From Clostridia bacterium (GTDB taxonomy: Bacteria > Bacillota_A > Clostridia > Oscillospirales > Acutalibacteraceae): a stretch of 7,235 nt of DNA. Below the pieces are notes generated by a model that had not been told where the DNA came from, did not search any database, and saw nothing but the letters and a program-made list of their open reading frames with translations. A program made the translations under genes and the position numbers. Positions 6,042-7,235 of the stretch are shown one piece after another (position 1 is the first letter of the stretch; each line of letters opens with the position of its first letter). The stretch spans positions 1 through 7,235 of the forward strand of contig JAFPCJ010000114.1 of assembly GCA_017423885.1 (NCBI GenBank), written 5' to 3'.

Positions 6042-7235
6042 ATGGCAAATGCGAGAAAAACTGCTGTAAAGGCGCTTTTGCAGGTCGAAAAAAGCGGAGC
6101 ATATTCTAACCTTACTTTAAATAAGCTATTAAGTGAGAGCGAGCATAGCTCTGCCGACCGCGCGCTTGCTACTGCGTTGTTTTACGGCGTGCTTGACCGC
6201 AGGATAACGCTCGACTACGTGCTTTCCTTATTTTTATCAAAGCCTATTAAGCGACTGTCACCCTATACTGCGGCAGTTCTGCGCTCGGCGCTCTATCAGA
6301 TAATGTATATGGAGCGTATTCCGAACAGCGCCGCTGTAAATGAAGCGGTAAAGCTTATAAAGGCATCAAAGGAAAAGTTTAATGCATCCTTTGTAAACGG
6401 CGTGTTGCGTAATATTCTGCGTAGCGAGATAAATTCACCCGAGGATGACAGCATATCCTCGCTTTCGGTGAGATTTTCATGTCCCGAGAGCATAGTTGAA
6501 AGCTTTATTTCGGATTACGGTGCCGATACCGCCAAAGAGCTGCTTCGATCCTTTCTCGAAGCGCCGCCCGTGGTACTGCAGGTGAATACTTTGCGGACAA
6601 ATGCGGCTTCCCTTGCTGAAAAGTTGCTTAATGAGGGTACTGCCGCTTCTGTCAGCGAGGATGGGAACACCCTTGTTGTTACCGACGGAATAGACGTAAG
6701 AGCAAGCAAATGCTACCGCGAGGGACTCTTTTTTATTCAGGATAACGCTTCGCGCAGAGCAATAGAAAAGATGGCGCCAAGGATGGGCGAGCGCGTGCTT
6801 GACCTTTGCGCCGCTCCGGGTGGAAAAAGCTTTGCCGCGGCAAGACTTATGCAAGGAAAAGGAGAAATATATTCCTTTGACTTATATGAAAAAAGGGTAG
6901 AACTGATAGCGTTATCGGCTAAAAGGCTTGGGTTCGAAAATATCAAAGCGGCGGTTGGAGATGCTACAGTTTACAACGGCGATATAGGCACCTTTGATGC
7001 GGTCATCTGCGATGTTCCTTGCTCGGGACTCGGTGTGCTTCGCAGAAAGCCCGAGATAAAATATAAATCCGAGCAGGAATGGGACGCTTTGCCCGCGCTT
7101 CAGCTTGAGATACTTGAAAATGCCGCCCGATATTTAAAGGAAAACGGCAGAATACTCTATTCTACTTGTACCTTGCGCCATTCCGAAAACCAAAAGGTTA
7201 CAAATAAGTTTCTTGACAAACATACGTGTTTTGCG
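6042..7235 (+). CDS. rsmB: 16S rRNA (cytosine(967)-C(5))-methyltransferase RsmB, 3' end beyond the window
   Basis: SAM-dependent enzyme making m5C at position 967 (E. coli numbering) of 16S rRNA. The frame is open from the ATG at 6042 to the last base: 398 codons with no stop, so about 45-50 C-terminal residues of the usual ~440-450 are probably missing. The N-terminal NusB-like RNA-binding domain (about 1-130) begins NARKTAVKALLQVEKSGAYSNL at 3-24 and contains FVNGVLRNILR at 117-127. The Rossmann methyltransferase domain has the SAM loop LDLCAAPGGKS at 253-263, D280, GDA at 306-308, motif IV DVPCSGLGVLRRKPEI at 324-339 (C327) and motif VI STCTLRHSEN at 374-383 (catalytic C376). No strong Shine-Dalgarno precedes the ATG. 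The fmt stop (TGA 6038-6040) is 1 nt upstream, so translation is probably coupled to fmt. Confidence 0.95.
   Translation, partial: MANARKTAVKALLQVEKSGAYSNLTLNKLLSESEHSSADRALATALFYGVLDRRITLDYVLSLFLSKPIKRLSPYTAAVLRSALYQIMYMERIPNSAAVNEAVKLIKASKEKFNASFVNGVLRNILRSEINSPEDDSISSLSVRFSCPESIVESFISDYGADTAKELLRSFLEAPPVVLQVNTLRTNAASLAEKLLNEGTAASVSEDGNTLVVTDGIDVRASKCYREGLFFIQDNASRRAIEKMAPRMGERVLDLCAAPGGKSFAAARLMQGKGEIYSFDLYEKRVELIALSAKRLGFENIKAAVGDATVYNGDIGTFDAVICDVPCSGLGVLRRKPEIKYKSEQEWDALPALQLEILENAARYLKENGRILYSTCTLRHSENQKVTNKFLDKHTCFA

Overview
The window is a conserved housekeeping gene cluster from a low-to-mid GC Gram-positive bacterium. All genes are on the + strand: yicC/yloC - remA - gmk - rpoZ - priA - def - fmt - rsmB (the last runs off the right edge). 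This order is close to the yloC-ylzA-gmk-rpoZ-(coaBC)-priA-def-fmt-rsmB block of Bacillus subtilis and its relatives. The presence of remA and the strong GGAGG-type ribosome binding sites point to Bacillota. The mixed base composition, the look of the proteins (for example a PriA with DEEQ in place of DEEH) and the absence of coaBC suggest a gut-type clostridium, perhaps Oscillospirales/Ruminococcaceae. That placement is inference; I cannot compare sequences here.

Layout. Bases 1-123 are AT-rich, non-coding and stop-rich in all frames. They contain a short ATGT tandem repeat, several A-tracts and an imperfect tandem repeat. A good sigma-A-type promoter follows (TTGACA, 18-bp spacer, TAAAAT; 124-153), then a leader of about 40 nt with a strong Shine-Dalgarno. 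From there to the right edge the genes are tightly packed. The longest gap is 32 nt and several stop/start codons overlap or nearly touch, so the block looks like one operon driven from the promoter at 124-153. No terminator is visible, and the operon very probably continues past rsmB.

Functions. The operon mixes RNA turnover (YicC endoribonuclease), a DNA-binding regulator (RemA), nucleotide metabolism (guanylate kinase), transcription (RNA polymerase omega), replication restart (PriA), N-terminal formyl-methionine chemistry (Fmt adds the formyl group to initiator tRNA, Def removes it from the finished peptide) and 16S rRNA methylation (RsmB). Def/Fmt/RsmB form a translation module whose junctions suggest translational coupling.

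I see no mobile element, CRISPR array, tRNA/rRNA or undescribed defence-like system. The most noteworthy point is that yicC appears to start at a non-canonical ACG codon (198-200). This codon sits 6 nt after a strong Shine-Dalgarno and exactly where the family's initiator Met falls; the first ATG in frame lies 12 nt further on with poor spacing. Smaller points are the missing coaBC between rpoZ and priA, family-motif variants in PriA, Gmk and RpoZ, and a remA acidic tail whose codons double as the gmk ribosome binding site.
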